NCBI GenBank assembly: GCA_964440115.1
Contig: CAYTPV010000006.1
Coordinates: forward strand, 1 to 64,000
Direction: 5' to 3'
Source: JAEWWD01 sp964440115
GTDB lineage: Bacteria > Bacillota > Clostridia > Christensenellales > CAG-138
DNA: 64,000 bases
Shown here: one piece after another, positions 37,460 through 47,158 of the stretch
Position numbering within the stretch: the stretch's first letter is position 1
Layout of the letters: the number at the start of each line of letters is the position of its first letter
Position numbers and translations under genes: made by a program
The notes under the pieces: model-generated
Seen by the model: the letters and a program-made list of their open reading frames with translations, nothing else
What the model was told of the DNA's origin: nothing
The model's database searches: none

Positions 37460-38209
37460 TTATGTATTGCTTTGTCTTACAAGCGCTTTTTTTCTGCCGG
37501 ATCTATTCGGGATGGTGTAAAGAGTGATATGCAGCAGCAGGTTGATTGTCAATCCTGCAAAAACATCCAGTATGGAATGCTGCTTTATGAACACGGTGGA
37601 AGCACAGATCAGCACTGCCGTGATGATCATGAATGCCTGAAAGTACCTATTTCGCATGCTTGTGCTGTTCATAACTGCCGAAACGACTGCAAATGAACCG
37701 ATCACGTGGAAGCTGGGCAGAACATTGGTATTCGTATCGGCACGATAAATTGCCTGTACCATACGCGTAAACAGAGTGTCTTCTCTAAAGGAAACAGGCC
37801 GTAAATTCTGGCCGTTCGGGAATAGCGCGCATATTAATAATCCCAATGAATAGCCAATGATAATGCCGTACATGTACCGGGTGAAAGCGGGGATATCGCG
37901 GAACATAAAATAGACACCGGTAAGGATGATGTAAGGATACCAGATATAGTAGGGGATAACGAACCATGATACAAACGGTATCCTGTCGTCCAAAGCGGGC
38001 CAATACGACACCCAGTAATCGGTTTTAATATGCCGCTCCAGCAGAAAAAAGGCAGCCAAATACACCGGAAGATACAGCAACAGCAAATAATGCCGGTATT
38101 CTTTTGACAAAAAGCCTCTTTTAACCGGAAAAGTACTCTTATCACGAGCGAACCCGACTGTACTGTTATGGCTGGCGGTAGCCTTATTTAAAAGCCTCTT
38201 TAATTTCAT
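37460..38209 (-). CDS. PAP2-family membrane phosphatase
   Basis: A 249-residue protein with about six membrane segments. The PAP2 motifs are present: VLPSFHVIGS with the first catalytic His and KQHSILDVFAG with the second His and Asp; the Lys/Arg motif before is in PNGQNLRPVSF. These enzymes remove phosphate from lipid phosphates such as phosphatidic acid or undecaprenyl diphosphate, or act as inositolphosphotransferases. It is followed by comFB on the same strand, which has its own promoter. Confidence 0.85.
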   Translation of the reverse strand: MKLKRLLNKATASHNSTVGFARDKSTFPVKRGFLSKEYRHYLLLLYLPVYLAAFFLLERHIKTDYWVSYWPALDDRIPFVSWFVIPYYIWYPYIILTGVYFMFRDIPAFTRYMYGIIIGYSLGLLICALFPNGQNLRPVSFREDTLFTRMVQAIYRADTNTNVLPSFHVIGSFAVVSAVMNSTSMRNRYFQAFMIITAVLICASTVFIKQHSILDVFAGLTINLLLHITLYTIPNRSGRKKALVRQSNT

Positions 38210-38384
38210 GCGACGATTATACCATATGCTTCGGATGTGCGTAAATCGTGCAGCCGGCTCAGGTTATGAAATTCGGATGAATATTCAAATTGTTGGAAAG
38301 AAACGCCAAGATTATGTATATGGACTCTGCATATATCAGCATATTTAACGCGCGGTATCATACTAATAAATAAGTACGTTTGTC

Positions 38385-38400
38385 ATGTACATTTGTACAT
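38385..38400. promoter_or_regulatory. Candidate SorC-family operator
   Basis: A perfect inverted repeat ATGTAC-ATTT-GTACAT lies 22 bases before the SorC gene start, downstream of TATCAT/TACTAA boxes near 38355-38366. The position would allow autorepression of the regulator and the PTS genes behind it. Confidence 0.5.
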
Positions 38401-38422
38401 TCTGGTAGATTGAGGCGATCTT

Positions 38423-39373
38423 ATGGCGGATTCAACGGACTATACAGCGATGTATCGCATAGCGAAAAGCTATTATCTGGATGGTTTGTCGCAGCAGCAG
38501 ATTGCCAAACGAGAAAGCATATCGAGGCCGCATGTATCGCGCATGCTTTCCAAAGCCCGTGAATGCGGAATAGTCGCCATACAGGTAGAGATGCGTAAAG
38601 CAGAGTCGTTGACCAGACTGCAAGATGAGCTTTGTACCAAACTTGGCCTTACTCAGGCGATACTTGTATCTGTTCCCGAAGTTAAGAAGGGTGCCAGAAC
38701 GGATATTTCACTCAATATTGCTACGGTAGCAGCTGAATATCTTCCGGATCTGCTGCGTGGCGCTGATTTGGTGGGCATCGGATGGGGCTACACCATGTAT
38801 CAGACATCGCTTTTGCTTCCGCAAACGGAGGTTACCAATCATATGGCGTTCGTGCCGCTAATCGGCATTTCGGGGGAAAACAGTCCATACCTCCAAATCA
38901 ACGTCATCGTGAACAGGTTTTCGGAAAAATTCGGAGCGGCCAGCTTTTATACCAATATTCCCGTTATGCGGGAAAACGGAGCATCTCTGACCGGCAAGGG
39001 TCGGGACGAACCGCTGGAAACGCTGTGGGCGGATCTTGATGCCGTTGTGATTGGGTTGGGGCCGCCATTCAAGGAAGGAGATTTTTTGGTTTCAGAAGTT
39101 TCCAACGAGTACAAGCAAAGCATTGCACAAAGCGATCTCGTAGGAGATATACTCGCGAATTATTTTGACAGCGAAGGGAACGTATTCGATTCCTCTGCGT
39201 ATTACAATCATTTTTCTCTTCCGCTATCCGGCCTGAAAGATATCAAAAATGTGATCTGCCTGGCTGGCGGCGAAAACAAGGCAGATGGAATCATCGCCGC
39301 AGCAAAAAACGGCTTTATCCATACGCTCATCACCGATACAACCACTGCGAAAACGATACTGACAAAGCTGTAA
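38423..39373 (+). CDS. SorC/DeoR-type sugar-binding transcriptional regulator
   Basis: A 316-residue protein. The N-terminal helix-turn-helix is YYLDGLSQQQIAKRESISRPHVSRML. The C-terminal sugar-phosphate-binding domain follows, with LVGIGWGYTMYQ, VGIG-like VVIGLGPPF and the closing VICLAGGENKADGIIAA. SorC members sense phosphorylated sugars. It begins the second mannose-family PTS locus and the IIA gene follows after 28 bases. Confidence 0.92.
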   Translation: MADSTDYTAMYRIAKSYYLDGLSQQQIAKRESISRPHVSRMLSKARECGIVAIQVEMRKAESLTRLQDELCTKLGLTQAILVSVPEVKKGARTDISLNIATVAAEYLPDLLRGADLVGIGWGYTMYQTSLLLPQTEVTNHMAFVPLIGISGENSPYLQINVIVNRFSEKFGAASFYTNIPVMRENGASLTGKGRDEPLETLWADLDAVVIGLGPPFKEGDFLVSEVSNEYKQSIAQSDLVGDILANYFDSEGNVFDSSAYYNHFSLPLSGLKDIKNVICLAGGENKADGIIAAAKNGFIHTLITDTTTAKTILTKL

Positions 39374-39401
39374 TGACACAATTTGGAGAGGGGATGCTCC
39401 A

Positions 39402-39806
39402 GTGATCAGCATATTGATTGTTTCACACGGCAATCTTGCTGCCGCAATGCTTAATAGCGCCGAACTGATTGTAGGCCACCAGCAGAATGCCGCTGCGCTC
39501 TGCTTTGATGTATCGCAGGCTCCGGAAGTATTCAAGGACCAGCTGCAAGATGAGCTTGAACATCGAAAAGACGGGGATATCCTGCTGTTCTCGGATATCC
39601 GGTCCGGTACGCCGTTCAATGTTGCAGGGTCACTGATGCAGGAGTATGACTTCCGGCATATCAGCGGTGTTAATCTCGCGCTGCTGATCGAAGCGCTCAC
39701 GCTGCGCAATGAACTGGATATCGACGCTCTTTGCGCAGAACTGATGGATGTCAGCGGGCTTACAATACTGGACGTCAACGCGCTGATGGCACAGGAGGAC
39801 CTATGA
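39402..39806 (+). CDS. PTS mannose-family component IIA (second locus)
   Basis: A 134-residue protein starting at a GTG behind GGAGAGGGG. The phosphorylated residue is His9 in ILIVSHGNLAAAML; LLFSDIRSGTPFNVAG and SGVNLALLIEALTL are family landmarks. Its end overlaps the IIB start by four bases (ATGA). It is distinct in sequence from the IIA of the first locus. Confidence 0.92.
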   Translation: MISILIVSHGNLAAAMLNSAELIVGHQQNAAALCFDVSQAPEVFKDQLQDELEHRKDGDILLFSDIRSGTPFNVAGSLMQEYDFRHISGVNLALLIEALTLRNELDIDALCAELMDVSGLTILDVNALMAQEDL

Positions 39807-40288
39807 GAAATATCGTTCTTTCCCGCATAGATGACAGGTTGATACACGGACAGGTCGTCACGGCATGGGCAAAAACCACCAGCGCAACCAGCATACTCAT
39901 TGCAGACGACTCGTTGATGGCGGACGCGTTCACAAAACGCTTACTAAAAGCCGCCGCTCCTCCGGGAATCGGCGTTGAAGTACTCGGCGTGCACGATTCA
40001 ATAGATTACCTGAAGCAGGAGAACCCTGCAAAAGAGAACCTTATCCTTCTCACCAAAGGACCGGAGCAGATGGAAGCCATTGTTGGTGCCGGTGTTGGGA
40101 TTAAAACAATTATTTTAGGCGGTATGGGCGCTAAGCCCGGCAGAAACCGCTTCACGAAGAATGTCTCTGCCAGTCAGGAAGAAGTGAGTTCCATCAGACG
40201 CATGGTAGAAGGAGGTATCGAAGTACTGTATCAGCTGGTTCCTGGCGAAATTCCGGTCAATGTCAAAAAATTCTTGTGGGAGGGTTGA
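39803..40288 (+). CDS. PTS mannose-family component IIB (second locus)
   Basis: A 161-residue protein. It starts at MRNIVLSRIDDRLIHGQVV with phosphorylated His15; the longer open frame upstream is within IIA. IIB lands phosphate on the sugar during transport. AGGAGG precedes the ATG, which overlaps the IIA stop. The IIC-IID gene follows three bases after its stop. Confidence 0.93.
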   Translation: MRNIVLSRIDDRLIHGQVVTAWAKTTSATSILIADDSLMADAFTKRLLKAAAPPGIGVEVLGVHDSIDYLKQENPAKENLILLTKGPEQMEAIVGAGVGIKTIILGGMGAKPGRNRFTKNVSASQEEVSSIRRMVEGGIEVLYQLVPGEIPVNVKKFLWEG

Positions 40289-40291
40289 AAA

Positions 40292-41896
40292 TTGACGGTT
40301 CTACAAGCTTTACTGATTGGATTGCTGTATTACATCGCAAACAGCCCGTGGCCGTTCGGGGGACTGGGGAACTACGCAATCATATATCGTCCAATGGTGG
40401 CAGGTCTTGTCGTCGGCATCATACTCGGAGACCCAGTAAAGGGGACAATGATCGGTGCCACAATTAACCTGATGTACATTGGATTTATCAGCGCAGGGGG
40501 TTCCATGCCGGCGGATATGTCGCTTGCGGGCATACTGGGTACAGCACTTGCGATTACCGGCGGGTTGGAAACCAACGCGGCGCTCGCCATCGCCGTACCG
40601 CTCGGACTGCTGGGCGCACTCGTTTGGGTTGGACGATTGACGCTCGATTCGGTGTTTGTCCGCATGGCGGATAAATATGCAGAAGAAGGCAAACCCGAGA
40701 AGGTATGGATTGCAAACATTCTGATGCCGCAAATCATACTTTTTCTAATTACTGCGCTGCCGTGTTTCTTTGCGGCATATTACGGAGCGAACTATATCGC
40801 CGGCGGTATTGCAAGCCTCGGCGGCAGGTTCCTAGGCATACTGAGCATTATCGGCGGCATGCTTCCCGCCGTTGGTATCGGCATGATGCTGCTTTCCATA
40901 TTCAAAGGTGAAGCAAAGGTGTTTTTCTTCCTTGGCTTTCTGTGCGCGGCATACCTGAAGCTGGGCACGCTGCCGCTGGGATTGATATTCCTATGCATAG
41001 CGATCACCTATGTCGGGATGAAGGATACGAAAAGCACTGTATTCTCTAAGAATGCTGCTGAAAAAGATATAACTGCTGCAGATGGTAAACTCTTAGAAAA
41101 AAAGGATCTGCGCAAAGCATGGTGGTGCTGGATGTATTACTTCCAGTCCTGCTACAATTATGAGCGTATGCAAGGCGTCGGTTTCCTGCACGCCATGTCG
41201 CCTATTATCAGCAGGCTTTATAAAGGGGACATTGAGAGCACGAAAGCCGCCATGCGCAGGCATGTGGAGTTCTTCAATACGGAGAATGCAACGGGCTCGG
41301 CCGTGATCGGACTTGTCGCCGCAATGGAAGAACAGAAGCGCGGCGGAACCGAACTTGGTGACGAGGCATTCACCTCTATTAAGACCGGCTTGATGGGGCC
41401 TATCGCAGGTATCGGCGATACGATCTGGCAGGCAGTCGTTATTCCTCTGATGATCGTGATGTTTGTAGGCCTCGCAAAAGACGGAAATGTCGGCGCACCC
41501 ATACTCTACTCAATACTGTTCTATGCAATCTATTATGCATATGGGTATTGGCTGCTGCTGCTAGGCTACAACAAAGGCAGCGAAGCCATACTGAACATCA
41601 TGGAGAGCGGCATTATCAACAAAGTGATTACAGGTGCGGGCATATTGGGCTGTGCTGTATTGGGCGGTCTGGTATCCAATTATGTTTCCGTGAAGTGTGC
41701 CATCAGCATCCAGCAGTCCGCAGATGCCGTTTTCTCGCTGCAGACAGGCTTCTTTGACGTGTTGCTGCCGGGCCTGCTTGCATTGCTGTTGACTCTCGGC
41801 TGTTATAAGCTGCTTAAGAAAGGGCTGGCAACTTATTGGGTTCTGCTCATTGTCGCCGGCATCGCCATTGCAGGCGGGCTTCTCGGAATATTCTAA
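40292..41896 (+). CDS. PTS mannose-family IIC-IID fusion protein
   Basis: A single 534-residue membrane protein. Residues 1 to about 250 are a complete IIC (YRPMVAGLVVGIILGD, GTMIGATINLMYIGFISAGG, PADMSLAGILGTALAI). A polar linker of about 25 residues (near 250-275) joins it to a complete IID (YNYERMQGVGFLHAM, RRHVEFFNTENATGS, TGLMGPIAGIGDTIW) ending in AGGLLGIF. IIC and IID are normally separate proteins, as in the first locus. No stop or frameshift exists at the junction. The start is TTG behind GGGAGGG. The sugar is unknown. Confidence 0.92.
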   Translation: MTVLQALLIGLLYYIANSPWPFGGLGNYAIIYRPMVAGLVVGIILGDPVKGTMIGATINLMYIGFISAGGSMPADMSLAGILGTALAITGGLETNAALAIAVPLGLLGALVWVGRLTLDSVFVRMADKYAEEGKPEKVWIANILMPQIILFLITALPCFFAAYYGANYIAGGIASLGGRFLGILSIIGGMLPAVGIGMMLLSIFKGEAKVFFFLGFLCAAYLKLGTLPLGLIFLCIAITYVGMKDTKSTVFSKNAAEKDITAADGKLLEKKDLRKAWWCWMYYFQSCYNYERMQGVGFLHAMSPIISRLYKGDIESTKAAMRRHVEFFNTENATGSAVIGLVAAMEEQKRGGTELGDEAFTSIKTGLMGPIAGIGDTIWQAVVIPLMIVMFVGLAKDGNVGAPILYSILFYAIYYAYGYWLLLLGYNKGSEAILNIMESGIINKVITGAGILGCAVLGGLVSNYVSVKCAISIQQSADAVFSLQTGFFDVLLPGLLALLLTLGCYKLLKKGLATYWVLLIVAGIAIAGGLLGIF

Positions 41897-41936
41897 GTGG
41901 ATTAGGCGCGAGTTTGTCAACCTTATAAGAAGGAGT

Positions 41937-41967
41937 ATCTCCGCCGTGCCTGCGGCGGAGATTTTTT
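41937..41967 (+). terminator. Terminator after the second PTS locus
   Basis: A stem ATCTCCGCCG with CGGCGGAGAT around TGCCTG is followed by six T residues. It overlaps the end of the convergent LysR gene. Confidence 0.85.
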
Positions 41968-42883
41968 ATGTCTTTTGCGTTTCTAAGTCCATGGAACGCT
42001 GGCCTACAAATTCCTGAACGCATTCAAGAAATCGAAGTACAATGGGTGGCATACGTTCTTTCTGTCGATACGCGATGCCAAGCTCCCGGTAAGCGGGCGG
42101 GTCGAGTTCTTTTTTGATGAGTCGATAGGGTGAGCGGTGCAGTGCCAATTCGGGAAATACGCTTATCCCAAGTCCGTTTTCCACCATGGACATCACGGCA
42201 AAATCGTTGCCGGCATGAAACCGGACATGGGGCATGATTTTATGATGCAAAAAAAGCCGTAGGGTTTCATTGCTCTCGTTGTTCTCCCCTTCATCAAGCT
42301 GAATAAAGGATTCGGAGGGAAGCCGTTCAAGCGGGAATACTCCGCAGCCTGCCATAGGGTGGTTTTCGCCCATGATGACCAAAAGCCTGTCCTGTGCGAG
42401 AAAAACGCTTGAAAGAGCCGGATTGGTGGGCAGCCGAACAAAGCCAAGGTCTACGCGGCCTTCCAATATCCATCCCTCAATCTGGGAATACGTGCCGTTT
42501 AGCACTTCAAAGCCTATGTTTGGGTACGCCGTTTCAAACCGTTTGATGATGGGCGGCAGCCAATGCGAGGCAATGCTGTAAAAGACGCCTATTCTTACGA
42601 GGCCCGTCTGCAGGCCTTTGAGTGAACTGACCATGTTCATAAGCTCATGCTGCGCGCTGCATACCTGCTGTATGTATGGCAGCAGCATTGCGCCGTCCGA
42701 CGTGATGGTTACGCCGGACCTGCCGCGCTGCAGCAAAGATATTCCCCAGTCGCGCTCGAGTCTGCTTAAAAGCTGACTGATACCTGACTGGGTATAATTC
42801 AGTTCTTCGGCTGCCTTGGTCAGCTGACCGCATTCAATTGTCTTCAAAAAGGCTTCGTATTTTAATAGTTCCATATAATTCAT
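41966..42883 (-). CDS. LysR-family transcriptional regulator
   Basis: A 305-residue protein. The N-terminal helix-turn-helix is FLKTIECGQLTKAAEELNYTQSGISQLLSRLE. The substrate-binding domain follows (TGLVRIGVFYSIASHW; GLGISVFPELAL). It is divergent from the MATE gene, its likely target, and convergent with the PTS genes. ATG codons at residues 1 and 4 are both possible starts. Confidence 0.92.
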   Translation of the reverse strand: MNYMELLKYEAFLKTIECGQLTKAAEELNYTQSGISQLLSRLERDWGISLLQRGRSGVTITSDGAMLLPYIQQVCSAQHELMNMVSSLKGLQTGLVRIGVFYSIASHWLPPIIKRFETAYPNIGFEVLNGTYSQIEGWILEGRVDLGFVRLPTNPALSSVFLAQDRLLVIMGENHPMAGCGVFPLERLPSESFIQLDEGENNESNETLRLFLHHKIMPHVRFHAGNDFAVMSMVENGLGISVFPELALHRSPYRLIKKELDPPAYRELGIAYRQKERMPPIVLRFLECVQEFVGQRSMDLETQKT

Positions 42884-43063
42884 CTCTTACAAATCGTAAT
42901 GCAACGAATGATAAAACATTAATTCTTGTTATCTTAAATTCATGATAGAATAGGAACGGTATAAAATCAACAGCTAAGCTTCACGGCCGTGAAATATTGC
43001 GGACGCTAAGGAAGCAGGCAATCGGAGGCTGTTACGGAAACCTCAATACACGGCTCGCTGCCC

Positions 43064-44419
43064 GTGAAAAGTATCAATCGCGATATTACGCGCATCATCA
43101 TACCGTCCATGCTGGAAAGCCTGCTGCAGTTGGCGGCAGGTCTTGTCTGTACGGCCATGGTTGGCCGGTTGTTGGCAAATGATATCGCTGCGCAGGGCAT
43201 CAGCAATCGTTTTTACTATATCTGTTATGCGATATATCGTGGCTTGCGCATAGGCGTGACCATTGTGACGGCGACATACGTTGGCCAGCAAGCGTTTGGA
43301 AAATACCGCAGATCTGTAGAGCAGGCATATTTAACCGGTGTTCCTGCCGCCTGCCTGATGGCCGCATCGTTTGCGCTTTTTTCAGGGACATTCGCGAGAC
43401 TCTTTACGAATGACGCTGTGCTGATTGAAATAGTCGTTGCCTATTCGCGTATCAGCGCATGGGCAATTCCTTTTATGGCCATTAGTACGTTTAATGCGTC
43501 TGCTTTCAATGGGCAGGGTGATACCAAAACGCCCATGATGATTGCTATCATACTCAACATCGTCAATGTTGGTGTTGGATATGTATGCATATTCGGAATT
43601 GACGGCTTTAAAGGTTTCGGCGTAATTGGCGCCGCTTTCGCTACCGTGCTTTCCCAAATGGCAGGAGCCTTGCTTGGACTATTGCTTTTATACCGCCCAG
43701 GCGGCGCGCTCAGGCGGCATGTGCACGGCCAGCGGTTTTTCGAACTTGATCGCGAGAAACTTCGACAGATATATGCCACGGGCGTACCCGCGGCTCTTGA
43801 AAACGTATTTTGGCAGTTTTCCGCTGTGGCAATGAGCCGGGTAATTCTTGATTACAGCACCAACCATTATGCAGCCTATCAGCTTGGACTGCAGGCGGAA
43901 ACTATAACGGAAATGCCGTCGGATGCGTTTATTATTGCGTCTACTACATTGTCCTCACGCGCGATAGGGGAAAAGGATGGCGGTCTCCTGCGCAGCTATT
44001 ACCGTCAATTAACGAGAATGGGATTGATTACGGGCATTATTGCTTCCGCCACGCTGTTTTTGTTCGCCAATCCCATGATGAACCTGCTGACGGATAAAGT
44101 AGAGCTTCAGCGATTGGGAGCTACCTATGTCGTCATGATGGGATTTGCGCAGTTACCGCAGGTATTAACTAAGGTGTATAACGGCGTTATCCGGGCTGCG
44201 GGGCATATCCGGGCGCCCATGTACATTGCGTTTACAGGCATATGGCTGCTTCGCGTGCCGCTTTCCATGTTGGCCTGTTGGAGCTGGGGGTTGCCCATCG
44301 AGTATATCTGGGGCATCATTATTATGGATCAAGCTTCCCGCTTATTCATGAGCATGGCATATTCCAAATGGAAGGATATTCGGCATTGCGTCGAACGGAG
44401 GAAACAGGCTATCGTGTGA
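43064..44419 (+). CDS. MATE-family multidrug/metabolite exporter
   Basis: A 451-residue protein with about 12 membrane segments in two similar halves. IIPSMLESLLQLAAGLVCTAMVGRL and the mid-protein FNASAFNGQGDTKTPMM are typical of MATE. It exchanges a substrate for Na+ or H+. The GTG start has no good ribosome site; GGAGG lies 36 bases upstream, so the true start may differ. The divergent LysR gene is its probable regulator. Confidence 0.88.
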   Translation: MKSINRDITRIIIPSMLESLLQLAAGLVCTAMVGRLLANDIAAQGISNRFYYICYAIYRGLRIGVTIVTATYVGQQAFGKYRRSVEQAYLTGVPAACLMAASFALFSGTFARLFTNDAVLIEIVVAYSRISAWAIPFMAISTFNASAFNGQGDTKTPMMIAIILNIVNVGVGYVCIFGIDGFKGFGVIGAAFATVLSQMAGALLGLLLLYRPGGALRRHVHGQRFFELDREKLRQIYATGVPAALENVFWQFSAVAMSRVILDYSTNHYAAYQLGLQAETITEMPSDAFIIASTTLSSRAIGEKDGGLLRSYYRQLTRMGLITGIIASATLFLFANPMMNLLTDKVELQRLGATYVVMMGFAQLPQVLTKVYNGVIRAAGHIRAPMYIAFTGIWLLRVPLSMLACWSWGLPIEYIWGIIIMDQASRLFMSMAYSKWKDIRHCVERRKQAIV

Positions 44420-44531
44420 ACATTTCACAGCTTTGTTTTGCTTTTTAAGGGATCTGGGCTATAATTAATTATTATCAAGATAAGGATTATTGGTTTCATG
44501 TGTTACCATCAATGATCCATAAGAGAATAAA

Positions 44532-46082
44532 ATGCAGCAAGAATCCAGAACGGTACATTCAATTCGGAATATGTCGGTCGGACTTCTCAACCAGCTAATG
44601 GTTTTGACGCTGGCCTTTGTTTCTCGTACTGTTTTTATACATATTCTCGGCGCTGAGTATCTGGGTATAAACGGCTTGTTTTCCAATATACTATCGGTAC
44701 TTTCCATGGCGGAGCTTGGCATTGGAAGCGCCATGACATTCGCCCTGTACAGGCCGCTCGCATTGAATGATCAAAAAAAGATTGCTGCGCTGATGCACTA
44801 TTATAAAAAACTGTATCGGATTGTTGCTCTCGTTGTGGCGGTATCCGGCGGTATTCTGGTTCCATTCCTGCCTGTGCTGGTAAAGTCTGATCATCCCATT
44901 GACCATATTACGATATACTACCTGTTGTTCCTTTTTAACTCAGTAACGTCCTATTTCTTTGCATATAAGTCGACCATTATTAATGCCGACCAAAGGATGT
45001 ATATCACAAAGATAAATACGTTTGTGTTTTATGTACTGCAGACGGCATTGCAGATTGCCTACCTGTATGTATTCCGGGACTTCATAGGATATCTCGTGAT
45101 ACAGGTATTTTGCACGCTGGGAAGCAATGTGTTTATTTCATGGAAGGCGGGGCGGATGTATCCTTGCCTGCGTAAGCCTGAAGCCTTGAGCGCTGAGGAT
45201 AAGCAGGACTTGATTGGGAATGTAAAATCTCTGTTTCTATACAGGATCGGAGGGGTCATTCTCAATAATACAGATAATATCATCATATCCGTGCTGATCG
45301 GAACGATATGGGTTGGGTATTACTCCAACTATTTCATGATCATAAACGCGCTGCTTGTGTTTATAGGGATAATCTTTCAATCTGTAAATGCAAGCGTTGG
45401 GAATCTGAACGCTACGGATGATAACGGTAACAGATACACCATATTTTCCAGCATGAATATGATGGCATACTGGATTGCGGGTTTCTGTGCAATCTGTCTA
45501 ACCATACTTTTTAATGACTTTATTACGCTTTGGATTGGCAGCAGAAATGTATTGGACACCGCAACTGTTGCTGCAATCATTATCAATTTCTACATGGTGG
45601 CGCTGTTCAACCCTGTATGGATTTTCAGAGACGGAACAGGCATGTTCCGGCAGACGAAATATGTATTCTTATGCACGGCAGCATTGAACATTATCCTATC
45701 TTTTCTTTTGGGTAAAGCAATCGGGCTAAGCGGCATATTGTTTGCTACCGCAATATCGAGGTTATGTACGAATTTCTGGTTTGAACCTCTTATACTGCTA
45801 CGGGATTATTTTCATAAAGATGCGACTGCATATTTTGCAAAACAGGCCTTGTATCTTATGCTGGCGCTTGTTGTTGGTGGCGTCACATACATTTCAACCT
45901 CATGGATTGACGGAACACATATACTTGGCTTTGCAGGCAAAGTAGTGATCTGTGCAATTCTGCCCAATACTCTGTTTTTCCTGGCGTTTCGAAAATCTCC
46001 AGATTTCCAATATATTTGGGACAAATTTCTGGTGAAGGCATTTCACCGTCTGCTAACCGCGACACATATAACGCCGGAATAA
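44532..46082 (+). CDS. Wzx-like polysaccharide/oligosaccharide flippase
   Basis: A 516-residue protein with about 12-14 membrane segments. It begins RNMSVGLLNQLMVLTLAFVSRTVFIHILGAEYLG, a pattern typical of O-antigen or teichoic-acid type flippases (polysaccharide biosynthesis protein family). It should move lipid-linked sugar across the membrane. No glycosyltransferase genes are near, which is unusual. It follows the MATE gene after about 110 bases. Confidence 0.85.
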   Translation: MQQESRTVHSIRNMSVGLLNQLMVLTLAFVSRTVFIHILGAEYLGINGLFSNILSVLSMAELGIGSAMTFALYRPLALNDQKKIAALMHYYKKLYRIVALVVAVSGGILVPFLPVLVKSDHPIDHITIYYLLFLFNSVTSYFFAYKSTIINADQRMYITKINTFVFYVLQTALQIAYLYVFRDFIGYLVIQVFCTLGSNVFISWKAGRMYPCLRKPEALSAEDKQDLIGNVKSLFLYRIGGVILNNTDNIIISVLIGTIWVGYYSNYFMIINALLVFIGIIFQSVNASVGNLNATDDNGNRYTIFSSMNMMAYWIAGFCAICLTILFNDFITLWIGSRNVLDTATVAAIIINFYMVALFNPVWIFRDGTGMFRQTKYVFLCTAALNIILSFLLGKAIGLSGILFATAISRLCTNFWFEPLILLRDYFHKDATAYFAKQALYLMLALVVGGVTYISTSWIDGTHILGFAGKVVICAILPNTLFFLAFRKSPDFQYIWDKFLVKAFHRLLTATHITPE

Positions 46083-46095
46083 AAGCGTCGCTCGA

Positions 46096-47158
46096 TCATT
46101 GCATATTTTCCTGCATAATATCTGCGACATGTCCTGCAAATAGTACACATAGGGAATATCGTTCATCGCGATCAATGAGCATAAACGAAAACGGCCGATT
46201 GCAGACCATGTGAAACGAAGGAGCATTCTCTTGGGGCACAGCGCCGCTTATGCAGACTGCGGATGCCGCCGCTGCAGTCACACCCTGTTCGTTCACTTGA
46301 ATAAGTGCTTTGTGCAGGATTGCGCCGACCCAAGTTGGTGCATTTGTCTCAAACGGTCCCCAGCTAGTAGTATGTAAAGCTTCATGGATGCCGAAATCAT
46401 TCAGTAATGCCGAGCAATCCTGATCTTGTGTCAATGTAAAGCGTGGCAGTATCAATTCTCCTTCGCATCGTTTCCAGTCGATGCTACAAAATTCGTCTGG
46501 AGACCGGGGAAAACCGAATTGAGAAGGCTCTTGTGAAAGGAATATGCAAAGCGCACCTCCGCCGCTTAGCGGGAGCATGGCTGCCTGCAGATTATCAACT
46601 TCGGCATATAAAACCTCCGATCGGCACATAAACGTGACTTCGCGGTCGCCGGAAACGCCGTGGAACATGTCTGCAAAAGTTAAGGCAGAGTCAAACGGTT
46701 CTATAAAGCTATCGCCATAATACAGGGCATTCACAATCGCGAGCGTTGTCAGGGGAGGGGATGCACTGACCAGCGAAGGTATGAGCCCTTTGGTATGTGA
46801 AGAAACCCAATTGTTTAGTTTCTCAGTGGTCGGCAGCTTGAAAATCCACATATTCGATATCCATCTCAAATTGACGGGCGCACTCCAGTAGCGATTGACT
46901 CAATGCTATGTACTTATGTGCAAATAGAGCGCGGGCAAAAGCAAAGCTATGTACGTCGTCGGAAACATCGCTGAATGCGAATGCTTTTGCATGAGCATAT
47001 CGACGGCCTTGATCTTCTATATTTCCCAAATAAAGAAATGGCAGCAGAGAAAAATACAAACTGAACGGCGACAGGATGCAGTTTTCGGCGGGCAGTTTCT
47101 GTATGATCTGCCAGGCAAACTGATTGACAGATGCTGTCCAATTCGCTATTTGCAGCAT
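46096..47158 (-). pseudogene. Serpin-family protease inhibitor, interrupted by one frameshift
   Basis: Two overlapping leftward frames add up to one serpin. The N-terminal frame (47158-46823) has ENCILSPFSLYFSLL. The C-terminal frame (to 46096) has LNNWVSSHTKGLI, NALYYGDSFIEPFD, the hinge VNEQGVTAAAASAV and CNRPFSFMLIDRD. Removing one T from the TTTT on the minus strand (46844-46841) joins them as DFKLPTTEKLNNWV, about 354 residues in all. The hinge suggests an inhibitory serpin; no signal peptide is seen. Either a real lesion or a sequencing error in the homopolymer is possible. Confidence 0.85.
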
